Program-made: the position numbers and the translations under genes
Assembly: GCA_963724975.1 (NCBI GenBank)
Contig: CAVRXB010000001.1
Coordinates: 558,001 to 622,000, forward strand
DNA from: CAIWHR01 sp963724975
GTDB taxonomy: Bacteria > Pseudomonadota > Gammaproteobacteria > Burkholderiales > Casimicrobiaceae
Length of the DNA stretch: 64,000 nt
Direction: 5' to 3'
In this document: positions 37,345-46,222 of the stretch, piece by piece
Layout of the letters: each line of letters begins with the position of its first letter
How positions within the stretch are numbered: position 1 is the first letter of the stretch
Notes under the pieces: model-generated
Databases searched by the model: none
Seen by the model: only the letters and a program-made list of their open reading frames with translations
What the model was told of the DNA's origin: nothing

Positions 37345-37973
37345 TGTTTCCGTTTTTCGCCGGCGCGCGCGAGCGCGAGCTGGTCGAGCTCCCTTTGTTT
37401 CCGCTGAAGACAGTGTTGTTTCCCGGCGGGGTCCTCCCGCTCAGGGTCTTCGAGCAGCGCTACATCGAGATGACCAAGACATGCCTCAAGGACGCGCGGC
37501 CCTTCGGCGTGGTGCTTCTGACCAAGGGCGCCGAAGTCGCCCCGGCCGACGCGGGCGGACTTGAATTCGCGCCCGTGGGAACGCTCGCGACGATCGCTGC
37601 CTGGGACATGCCGGAGCTCGGCATTCTGCATGTCACGGCGATCGGCAGCGAGCGCTTTCAGCTGCAGACGCATGACGTCAAGCCTGACGGACTGGTCGTC
37701 GCTCGCGTGGCGAGGATTCCGCCCGAGCCCGTGGTCGCGCTTGCGAGCGCCTTCGCTCCTCTGGTGACGCTGCTCGAAGTGCTGGCGGCGCGCGTCGGTC
37801 CGCGCCAATTTCCGGAAACGTCCGCGTACGACGACGCGTCCTGGGTCGGCTATCGACTCGCCGAACTCCTGCCGCTGCCGATGTCGATCAAGCAGGGCAT
37901 GCTCGAGATCAACGACGCCGACGTGCGGCTTGGACTCTTGCAAAAATTCCTTCGCCAGCAGGGACTCGCCTGA
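37341..37973 (+). CDS. LON substrate-binding-domain protein
   Basis: 210 residues resembling the N-terminal domain of Lon protease without ATPase or peptidase parts. ELPLFPLKTVLFPGGVLPLR and VFEQRYIEMTKTCL are the hallmark. Function of the stand-alone family is unknown. It overlaps ubiX by four bases. Confidence 0.9.
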   Translation: MMFPFFAGARERELVELPLFPLKTVLFPGGVLPLRVFEQRYIEMTKTCLKDARPFGVVLLTKGAEVAPADAGGLEFAPVGTLATIAAWDMPELGILHVTAIGSERFQLQTHDVKPDGLVVARVARIPPEPVVALASAFAPLVTLLEVLAARVGPRQFPETSAYDDASWVGYRLAELLPLPMSIKQGMLEINDADVRLGLLQKFLRQQGLA

Positions 37974-38008
37974 CTCGCCGTGGACGCGCGGCGCCTCTAT
38001 CCGACCGG

Positions 38009-38014
38009 TATAAT
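38009..38014 (+). promoter_or_regulatory. -10-like hexamer upstream of yebC
   Basis: A perfect TATAAT lies 36 bp before the yebC ATG in a short gene-free stretch. No clear -35 box. Confidence 0.4.
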
Positions 38015-38050
38015 TTCTCTTCCCCTGCACGGCAATGGGACGGAGCGACC

Positions 38051-38776
38051 ATGGCTGGCCACAGCAAATGGGCGAACATCAAGCACAAGAAGGCGGCGAC
38101 CGACGCGAAACGCGGCAAGATCTTCACGCGCCTGATACGCGAGGTCACCGTCGCCGCGAAGATGGGCGGTGCCGATCCGTCGATGAACCCGCGGCTGCGG
38201 CTCGCGATGGACAAGGCCACGGCCAACAACATGCCGAAGGACACGATCGAGCGCGCGATCAAGCGCGGCGCGGGTGCGCTCGAAGGTGTCGCGTACGAGG
38301 AGATCCGGTACGAAGGCTACGGCATCAGCGGCGCCGCGGTGATGGTCGACTGCCTGTCTGACAACCGCACGCGCACTGTCGCCGACGTCCGGCACGCGTT
38401 TTCGAAGTACGGTGGCAACCTTGGAACCGACGGCTCGGTCGCTTTTCTCTTCAAGCACTGTGGCCAGCTCGTCTTTGCACCCGGCACGAACGAAGACAAG
38501 CTGATGGAAGCCGCACTCGACGCGGGCGCGGAAGACGTAATCGCGAACGAGGACGGCAGCCTCGAGGTGATCACCGCGCCGCATGATTTCGTGGCGGTGA
38601 AGGAGTCCCTCAGCAAGTCTGGCTTCGCGCCCGAGTATGCCGAAGTCACAATGAAACCGACCGCCGAGGTCGAGATGACCGGCGAGGACGCCGCGCGGAT
38701 GCAGAGGCTCATCGATGCGATCGAGTCGCTCGACGACGTGCAGGACGTCTATACGACTGCGGTCATTGGCGTATAG
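38051..38776 (+). CDS. yebC: YebC/PmpR-family protein
   Basis: 241 residues. It starts MAGHSKWANIKHKKAATDAK and has the three-domain TACO1-like layout; family members are transcription regulators or aid translation of proline-rich stretches. It precedes ruvC in the same frame; its TAG is the last in-frame stop before ruvC. Confidence 0.96.
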   Translation: MAGHSKWANIKHKKAATDAKRGKIFTRLIREVTVAAKMGGADPSMNPRLRLAMDKATANNMPKDTIERAIKRGAGALEGVAYEEIRYEGYGISGAAVMVDCLSDNRTRTVADVRHAFSKYGGNLGTDGSVAFLFKHCGQLVFAPGTNEDKLMEAALDAGAEDVIANEDGSLEVITAPHDFVAVKESLSKSGFAPEYAEVTMKPTAEVEMTGEDAARMQRLIDAIESLDDVQDVYTTAVIGV

Positions 38777-38821
38777 CGACTAGGGCCCACTACGCGCGCC
38801 TTCGCTACCTCCTCGCGCCGC

Positions 38822-39334
38822 ATCCTCGGCATCGATCCCGGCCTGCGCATGACCGGGTTTGGCGTCGTCGAATTCATGGGCGACAGGCTCGTGTGCGTGA
38901 CGTGCGGCTGCATCCGCACCGGTGACGGCGAATTGCCTGAGCGTCTCGGCGTCATACTGCGCGACCTGGCGACGGTGATCGCCCAGCACCGGCCGACTGA
39001 AGTCGCCGTCGAGAAGGTCTTCGTCAACATCAATCCACAATCGACTCTCCTGCTGGGCCAGGCGCGTGGCGCCGCGATCTCCGCCGCGGTGCTCGCCAAT
39101 CTCCCCGTCGCCGAATACACGGCACTGCAAGTGAAGCAGGCTGTCGTCGGCCACGGCAAGGCCGCAAAAGAGCAGGTACAGGAAATGGTCCGCCGGTTGC
39201 TGGACCTTCGCGCCGCGGTGTCCCCGGACGCCGCCGACGCGCTCGCCTGCGCAATCGCGCATGCGCACGCCGCGCAGGGACTTCTCGGAATGCGCACGAC
39301 GGGTTATCGAATGCGTCGTGGCCGGCTCGCTTGA
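38822..39334 (+). CDS. ruvC: Holliday junction resolvase RuvC, start codon unclear
   Basis: The translated frame contains the whole RuvC: ILGIDPGLRMTGFGVVEFM with catalytic Asp in GIDPG, catalytic Glu in VAVEKVFVN, and the C-terminal DAADALACAIAHAH. The first ATG in frame (38849) would remove the first strand and the catalytic Asp. Between the yebC stop (38774-38776) and that ATG there is no ATG, GTG or TTG in this frame, so I placed the start at the ATC at 38822, where the family sequence begins. No Shine-Dalgarno is visible. A base change, a missing base or an unusual start are all possible. Confidence 0.8.
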   Translation: MLGIDPGLRMTGFGVVEFMGDRLVCVTCGCIRTGDGELPERLGVILRDLATVIAQHRPTEVAVEKVFVNINPQSTLLLGQARGAAISAAVLANLPVAEYTALQVKQAVVGHGKAAKEQVQEMVRRLLDLRAAVSPDAADALACAIAHAHAAQGLLGMRTTGYRMRRGRLA

Positions 39335-40014
39335 TGCGCGCGCCACGTCCCGCGCGCCTGCCGCGCGCCGTGGTGTTCGACATGGACGGCCTCGTGCTCG
39401 ACACCGAGCGCATGGCTTCACGCTGCTGGTCCGCAGCCGCATCGACGATCGGTGTAGCGTTCGACACGGAATTGCTCCCCTCGATGATCGGGCGCAATTC
39501 GCGCGATTCGCGCCAATATGTTCTTTCGCATTACGGCGCCGACTATCCGATCGACGCGCTGATGCAAGAATCGCGAACGCAGTTCGACGCCATCGCGGAA
39601 CGCGAAGGAATTGCGATAAAGCCCGGAGTGCATGCGTTGCTCGATTGGCTGGAATCGGTTCGCATCCCGCGCGTCGTCGCGACCTCGACCCGGCGTCAGC
39701 GGGCGCTGTCCCATCTCGAACGCTGTCTGCTGATGCCACGCTTTCACGCGCTTGTGGGGGGCGACGAAGTCGTCGAGGGAAAGCCGGCGCCCGACATTTT
39801 CCTGCTTGCAGCGGCCCGCCTCGATGTCGAGCCGGCCGACTGCATCGTCCTCGAGGATTCGGAGCCTGGCGTGCGCGGCGCCCTTGCCGCCGGCATGATT
39901 CCGATCATGGTTCCCGATATGATCGCTCCGTCGCGGGATCTGCTCGCGTGCATGCCGTTGGTCCTCCCCTCGCTCTTGGATGTCAAGACACATCTCGCCG
40001 CGCTGCCGCGCTGA
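39334..40014 (+). CDS. HAD-superfamily hydrolase (beta-phosphoglucomutase-like)
   Basis: 226 residues. Motif I is VVFDMDGLVLDTERM, with a helical cap, motif II in VVATSTRRQ, and motif IV in VLEDSEPGVRGALAAGM. Phosphatase or phosphomutase; substrate unknown. The ATG overlaps the ruvC stop. Its insertion between ruvC and ruvA is unusual but lies within a same-strand run. Confidence 0.88.
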   Translation: MRAPRPARLPRAVVFDMDGLVLDTERMASRCWSAAASTIGVAFDTELLPSMIGRNSRDSRQYVLSHYGADYPIDALMQESRTQFDAIAEREGIAIKPGVHALLDWLESVRIPRVVATSTRRQRALSHLERCLLMPRFHALVGGDEVVEGKPAPDIFLLAAARLDVEPADCIVLEDSEPGVRGALAAGMIPIMVPDMIAPSRDLLACMPLVLPSLLDVKTHLAALPR

Positions 40015-40071
40015 TGCGCGCGCGTCGGCGGCAGAGTCTCTCGCTCGGCCTGCATGCCATAATCGCGGATC

Positions 40072-40653
40072 ATGATCGGCCGCCTCACCGGAGTGCTAGT
40101 CGAGAAGAACCCGCCGCAGATCCTGCTCGACGTGCAGGGAGTCGCCTACGAGGTCGATGTGCCGATGAGCACGTTCTACAACCTGCCGGCGACCGGTGAG
40201 CGCATCGTGCTCTACACGCATCTCGTCGTGCGCGAGGACGCGCATCTCCTTTTCGGCTTCGGCAGCGAAAGCGAACGGCGCGCATTTCGCCAACTGGTAA
40301 AGATCAGCGGCATCGGCGCGCGCACCGCATTGTCGGTGCTCTCCGGACTTTCCGTCGCGGAATTGGCCGAGGCTGTCACGATGCAAGACTCCGGCCGGTT
40401 GACGAAGATTCCGGGCATTGGCAAGAAGACGGCGGAGCGTCTCCTCCTCGAGCTCAAGGACAAGCTCGGCGTCGAGGTCACGACGGGTGTCGGCGTGCAT
40501 CGCGCGCCCTCGGTGTCCTCCGACGTGCTGCACGCGCTGGCCGCGCTGGGCTACAGCGACAAGGAGGCGATTGCCGTTGTCAAGAAGTTGCCCGACGGCC
40601 TCGCCGTCGGCGACGCCATCCGACAGGCCCTGAAGCTTCTCGCGAAGGCATAA
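40072..40653 (+). CDS. ruvA: Holliday junction branch migration protein RuvA
   Basis: 193 residues. OB-fold start MIGRLTGVLVEKNPPQILLD, two helix-hairpin-helix motifs (SGIGARTALSVLSGL, PGIGKKTAERLLLELKD) and the C-terminal RuvB-binding domain. CATAATCGCG precedes the ATG by a few bases, and the same string precedes ruvB. Confidence 0.97.
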   Translation: MIGRLTGVLVEKNPPQILLDVQGVAYEVDVPMSTFYNLPATGERIVLYTHLVVREDAHLLFGFGSESERRAFRQLVKISGIGARTALSVLSGLSVAELAEAVTMQDSGRLTKIPGIGKKTAERLLLELKDKLGVEVTTGVGVHRAPSVSSDVLHALAALGYSDKEAIAVVKKLPDGLAVGDAIRQALKLLAKA

Positions 40654-40660
40654 TCGCGAC

Positions 40661-41713
<1,053 letters not shown>

Positions 41714-41813
41714 GCGAGCAGGTCGATCCCAACGAGCGAAGCTCGCGCCCGCGAGCGATTGAAGGCGGCCGACGGTTTGGCCTGCGCGGGCGCCGACGGC
41801 GCGGAGGCCGCGA

Positions 41814-42230
41814 ATGAGTGCGGTTGACAAGGCCTTTCGCTTTCCTATCCGCGTTTATTACGAGGACACCGATGCCGCCGGCGTTGTCTACTACGCCAAC
41901 TATCTCAAATTCATGGAACGCGCCCGCACCGAGTGGCTCTCTTCACTCGGTTTCGACGTTGCCGCCATCGAGCGCGAACACGGCATCGTGTTCGTCGTGC
42001 ATCGCCTCGAAATCGAATTCTCGAAACCGGCGCAACTTTCCGACCGGCTCGACGTCACAATGACGCTGGTCGAGCTCCGGCGAGCGCGCCTCGTCGCCGA
42101 CCAAGGGGTGGAGCGCGACGCGGATGTCCTGGTCGAGGCGCGCGTTACCCTTGCCTGCCTCGATGCTTCGAGCTGGCGTCCGGCAAGGATCCCCGCGACG
42201 CTCTATGCACACATGGAGGCGTTCCTTTGA
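41814..42230 (+). CDS. ybgC: YbgC/4-hydroxybenzoyl-CoA-thioesterase-like acyl-CoA thioesterase
   Basis: 138-residue hotdog-fold enzyme. The active-site stretch is YYEDTDAAGVVYYANYLKFM. First gene of the tol cluster. Its stop overlaps a TTG start of tolQ. 100 bp of GC-rich sequence separate it from ruvB. Confidence 0.94.
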   Translation: MSAVDKAFRFPIRVYYEDTDAAGVVYYANYLKFMERARTEWLSSLGFDVAAIEREHGIVFVVHRLEIEFSKPAQLSDRLDVTMTLVELRRARLVADQGVERDADVLVEARVTLACLDASSWRPARIPATLYAHMEAFL

Positions 42231-42895
42231 ACGTTCACCCTGACCTTTCCTTCATTGCGCTCGTGGGCCAGGCTTCGATCGTGGTCCAGGCGGTTCTCGT
42301 GTTGCTGCTCGGCTTCTCGCTGTGGTCGTGGTGGCGAATATTTCTCAAGACGTTTCAGCTGAAGCGCACCCTACGCGACACCGACGCCTTCGAGGATCAG
42401 TTCTGGAAGGGAGGCGACTTGAACGCCCTCTATCAGAGCGCGAGCCAGTCGCTGACCGGCAGCGGTCTCGAGCACATCTTCACGGCGGGCTTTCGCGAAT
42501 ACTCGAAGCACCGCAGGCAGGGAAGCAATGCGGCAGTCACGCTCGACAGCGCGCGCCGGGCGATGCGCGCCGCCTACCAGCGTGAGATCGACTCGCTCGA
42601 CGCTCACCTGTCGGGGCTGGCGACGGTCGGTTCGGTGTCGCCGTACATCGGACTCTTCGGCACGGTGTGGGGCATCATGAACGCGTTTCGGGGCCTCGCC
42701 AATGTGAGCCAGGCGACGCTCGCGCAAGTAGCGCCTGGAATCGCCGAGGCATTGATCGCCACCGCCATCGGGCTTTTTGCCGCGATTCCAGCGGTCGTTG
42801 CGTACAACCGCTTCACGCACGACGTCGACCGCCTCTCGGTGCGCTACGAGACGTTCATCGAGGAATTTTCGAACATCCTGCAGCGACAGGGATAA
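42227..42895 (+). CDS. tolQ: Tol-Pal motor subunit TolQ
   Basis: 222 residues with three membrane helices of the ExbB/TolQ/MotA family. GTVWGIMNAFRGLA and IAEALIATAIGLFAAIPAVVAYN are typical. The start is a TTG at 42227 overlapping the ybgC stop, with GGAGG seven bases upstream; no ATG or GTG gives a full-length product. Confidence 0.93.
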   Translation: MNVHPDLSFIALVGQASIVVQAVLVLLLGFSLWSWWRIFLKTFQLKRTLRDTDAFEDQFWKGGDLNALYQSASQSLTGSGLEHIFTAGFREYSKHRRQGSNAAVTLDSARRAMRAAYQREIDSLDAHLSGLATVGSVSPYIGLFGTVWGIMNAFRGLANVSQATLAQVAPGIAEALIATAIGLFAAIPAVVAYNRFTHDVDRLSVRYETFIEEFSNILQRQG

Positions 42896-42912
42896 GGGGC
42901 TTGTCGACCGCC

Positions 42913-43329
42913 ATGCCACGCGCACGCAAATCGATCAACCAGATCAACGTCGTCCCGTACATCGACGTGATGCTGGTGCTGCTCGTGATCTTCATGGTCA
43001 CGGCGCCGCTCGTGAACCCCGGCGAGATCGAGCTGCCGTCGGTCGGCGCGAAATTGACCGCCCCCTCTCAGCCGCTCGAAGTCACGCTGCGTACCGACGG
43101 CACGCTGCTGCTGCGCGATCAGCAAGGCGGTGGCGGCGCTGTGCTGCAGGTGTCCCGCGACGAGCTCGTCGCCCGCATCAAGGCGAAACAGTCGAAGATT
43201 CCCGATCAGCCGGTGGTGATCGCCGCCGACAAGGCAGCCCGGTACGAGGACGTTCTCGGCGTGCTCGATCTCCTGCAGCGCAACGGCGTAAGAAAGGTCG
43301 GATTGCTCGCGCGTCCGCCGGCGAGTTGA
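42913..43329 (+). CDS. tolR: Tol-Pal motor subunit TolR
   Basis: 138 residues. One membrane helix with the proton-path Asp (VPYIDVMLVLLVIFMVTAP), then a periplasmic domain. I used the ATG at 42913; a TTG at 42901 is also in frame. The stop is followed without any gap by the left arm of a 283-bp inverted-repeat segment. Confidence 0.94.
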   Translation: MPRARKSINQINVVPYIDVMLVLLVIFMVTAPLVNPGEIELPSVGAKLTAPSQPLEVTLRTDGTLLLRDQQGGGGAVLQVSRDELVARIKAKQSKIPDQPVVIAADKAARYEDVLGVLDLLQRNGVRKVGLLARPPAS

Positions 43330-43612
43330 TAGGGCCTGCTCACGCCATGTTCCCGAGATGCGTTGCGAGCGAAAAGGGCCCTGAGCGCGGCGCAAAACGA
43401 AGACGGGCCGGTTGCCCGGCGAGCCTTTGCAACAAAGCGCAGGGCCCTTTCTCGCCGCAACCCGAAGGGAACGGGCGCCCTGGGGCGCCACTCTGCGTTG
43501 CTCTGCTCGCGAAGACGCCCGGTCTTAACTTCCTCATTTGGCAAATGAGGCGCCTTGACTGGCGCCCCAGTGCATCCATTCGCATCCGCGAACATGGCGT
43601 GAGCAGGCCCTA
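43330..43612. repeat. 283-bp MITE-like segment with 23-bp perfect inverted ends, tolR-tolA
   Basis: TAGGGCCTGCTCACGCCATGTTC (43330-43352, first 20 bases quoted by position here: arms of 23) and its exact reverse complement (43590-43612) bound the segment. After a short mismatch, GATGCG/CGCATC extends the pairing. The segment fills the whole space between the tolR stop (43327-43329) and the tolA ATG (43613). Inside is a perfect 19-base palindrome CCTCATTTGGCAAATGAGG and several GGCGCC boxes. No plausible gene lies inside. Confidence 0.75.
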
Positions 43613-44462
43613 ATGACCAGCGACCGTCCGCGGGCGCCGGCAACGACTTCGGGCCGCTGGCCGGCGTTGCTGCTGGCCATTCTCGTCAACATCGTCTTTA
43701 TCGGCGTGCTTTTCTTCTCGATCCGGTGGCAGAACCGGCAAGCGGCGCCAGTGATGGCGGAGCTCTATGCGCCGCCAGCGAAAATGACGGTCGCCGAGCC
43801 GGCCGCAACCGCCGCCACCGCAGCCGGCGCGCGAGCCCGAACCGCCGCCGCCGCCGGTCGCGAAGCCGGAGCCTGCTCCGCCGCCAAAGCCCGAGCCGAA
43901 AGCGGAGCAGCCCGATACGCGCGCCGCAGATATTGCACGCAAGGCAAAGGCTGAAGAGGATCGCAAGGCGAAGGAGGCTCTCGATCGCGAACGCAAGGAA
44001 CGCGAAAAGAAGGAAGCCGACAAGCGCGAAGCCGACAAGAAAAAACAGGACGACCAGAAACGCCTCGCCGAGGCACGCGACCGCCAGGCGCGCGAGGCGA
44101 CCGAACTGAAAGCGCAGGCAGAGCGCGAGCGTGCTGCCCGCGATGCGCAGCAGAGGGTGAACGAGGCAGAAGCGGCTGCGCGATCCCGCGCCGAAGCCGA
44201 CTACATCCGGCGCATCCAGGCGAAGGTGAAGGGCAACGTAACGCTGCCGCCCGACATGAGCGGCAATCCCGAGGCGATTTTCGAGGTCGTGCAACTGCCG
44301 ACCGGCGAGATCATCGATGCGGTGCTGCGGAAATCGAGCGGCGTGCGCGCTTACGACGACGCCGTGCAGCGCGCGATCCAGAAGTCTTCGCCGCTGCCGC
44401 GCCCTGACCGTCCCGAGCTCTTTCAGCGTAGCCTTACGCTTAAATTCAGGCCGCAAGACTAG
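43613..44462 (+). pseudogene. tolA: TolA with an apparent one-base insertion
   Basis: The N-terminus (43613 to about 43800) has the single membrane helix (ALLLAILVNIVFIGVLFF) and VMAELYAPP. The rest, in the next frame, is a proline-rich linker (PEPPPPPVAKPEP), a long Lys/Glu/Ala/Arg coiled region and a C-terminal TonB-like domain (IQAKVKGNVTLPPDM, QLPTGEIIDAVLRKSSG). Removing one G at 43801-43802 joins both into a normal 282-residue TolA. Both halves are well preserved, so sequence error is at least as likely as real inactivation. No Shine-Dalgarno outside the repeat segment can serve the ATG. Confidence 0.8.
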
Positions 44463-44490
44463 TCGGACGAGAAATCGCGAGGCGCTCGCC

Positions 44491-46149
44491 GTGCGCGCAG
44501 GCAAGAATCCGCAACATTCCCTTCGCCAGATCGAAGCGGCAGAGGAGCGACTTCATGTCGCTCTCGACAACATGCCGGGCGCGCTCGTTTATACGGACGA
44601 CGATCTCAACATCGTCATCTGCAACGATCGATTCAGGGACATGTATGCGGCGCCTGCAGAGCTGCTGCAGCCCGGACGCCCGTACGCCGCTTTCCTGCGC
44701 TATCTCGCCACCAACGGCTATTACGGGGAGGGCGACATCGAAACGCTCGTCGCCGACCGCGTGGCGAGCTTGCGCAATCCGTCGGATCGCACTTTTGAAG
44801 ATCGGACGCCCGACGGCCATGTCTACCAGATTCGCCGCCGTCGCGTGAAGACCGGCGGAGTCGTGACGGTGATGACCGATATCACCGATCAAAAGAAGGT
44901 CGCGGCCGCATTGGCCGACAACGAGGCCCGGATTCATGTCGCCCTCGACAACATGCCGGGTGCGCTCGTGTATACGGACGACGCTCTCGGCATCGTCATG
45001 TGCAATGCACGATTCAGGGAGATGTATCCGGCGGCAAGCGGACTGCTCCTGCCCGGACGGCCCTATACGGATTTCCTCCGCTTTCTCGCCGCAAACGGCT
45101 ACTACGGCGAGGGCAACGTCGACGCGCTGGTCGCAAGACGTGTCGACAGTCTGCGCAATCCTTCAGACCAAAGCTTCGAGGACCACACTCCCGACGGCCG
45201 CGTTTTCCGGATCCTTCGGAGGCGGGTGGCGGCAGGCGGCGTGGTGACGGTGATCGTCGACGTCAGCGCGGAGAAAAAAGCCGAACGCGAATTGCTCGAG
45301 GCGAAACAGCGGACGGAGGAAGCGAACCAGCTCGCGCTGGAGAAGAACCGGATGCTCGAAGTTCTCTCGTCCAAGTTGTCGAAATATCTTTCACCGCAGG
45401 TGTACAAGTCCATTTTCAGCGGCGAGCAGGACGTGGCGATCGCGTCGAAGCGCAAAAAGCTCACCGTGTTCTTTTCCGACATTGCGGCGTTCACCGAAAC
45501 TACGGACAACCTGGAATCGGAGGATTTGACCGACGTTCTCAATCACTACCTCACCGAGATGTCGGCAATCGCGCTCAAATACGGCGCGACGATCGACAAG
45601 TTCATCGGCGACGCGATGCTGCTTTTTTTCGGCGATCCGGAGAGCCGGGGTGTCAAGGAGGATGCCAAGGCCTGCGTCATGATGGCCCTCGAGATGCAGC
45701 GCCGGATGCGCGACCTGGAGCACGTATGGCGGGACCGGGGACTCGAGCGTCCCTTCCGGATCCGGATGGGAATCAGCACCGGCTTTTGCACCGTCGGCAA
45801 CTTCGGCAGCCAGGATCGCATGGATTACACGATCATCGGCAACGAAGTGAACCTGGCCAAGCGACTCGAATCGTCCGCGGAGCCCGGCAGCATCCTGTTG
45901 GCTCACGAGACGAACGCCCTGGTGCAGGACATCGTGCTGACCGAGGAGCAGCCGCCGATCACCGTGAAAGGGTTCCTGCGCCCGATCAACACCTACAAGA
46001 TCGTCGGCGCGTACGACGAACTCATCGAAACCGGGAAGATCGTCATGCAGGAACGCGACGGGTTGCGCGTCCTGGTCGACTTGTCGAAGCAGGACAAGTC
46101 CGACGCGATCAAGATCCTGGAAGAGGTGCTCGCGCAGCTCAAGAGTTAA
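44491..46149 (+). CDS. Adenylate cyclase with duplicated PAS domains
   Basis: 552 residues from a GTG with GAGG upstream. Two near-identical PAS modules (about 20-145 and 147-272) are followed by a coiled linker and a class III cyclase domain (about 320-500). Metal aspartates are in VFFSDIAAF and IGDAMLLFFGDP; the purine-selecting Lys (DKFIGDAM) and Asp (MDYTIIGNEVNLAKRLES) predict ATP as substrate. No membrane helix is seen, so it is probably cytoplasmic. It starts 28 bp after tolA, in the place of tolB. Confidence 0.88.
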   Translation: MRAGKNPQHSLRQIEAAEERLHVALDNMPGALVYTDDDLNIVICNDRFRDMYAAPAELLQPGRPYAAFLRYLATNGYYGEGDIETLVADRVASLRNPSDRTFEDRTPDGHVYQIRRRRVKTGGVVTVMTDITDQKKVAAALADNEARIHVALDNMPGALVYTDDALGIVMCNARFREMYPAASGLLLPGRPYTDFLRFLAANGYYGEGNVDALVARRVDSLRNPSDQSFEDHTPDGRVFRILRRRVAAGGVVTVIVDVSAEKKAERELLEAKQRTEEANQLALEKNRMLEVLSSKLSKYLSPQVYKSIFSGEQDVAIASKRKKLTVFFSDIAAFTETTDNLESEDLTDVLNHYLTEMSAIALKYGATIDKFIGDAMLLFFGDPESRGVKEDAKACVMMALEMQRRMRDLEHVWRDRGLERPFRIRMGISTGFCTVGNFGSQDRMDYTIIGNEVNLAKRLESSAEPGSILLAHETNALVQDIVLTEEQPPITVKGFLRPINTYKIVGAYDELIETGKIVMQERDGLRVLVDLSKQDKSDAIKILEEVLAQLKS

Positions 46150-46222
46150 GGCGCCCGGCCTGAATTTTCGGCGTGTCGCGAGATTGGGCGATCGTCTTGC
46201 GAACGGTGGTGCCAATGCGACG

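Noticed and set aside
43363..43585. Short open frames inside the tolR-tolA element
   Set aside because: No family resemblance and both strands are open in an almost self-complementary segment.
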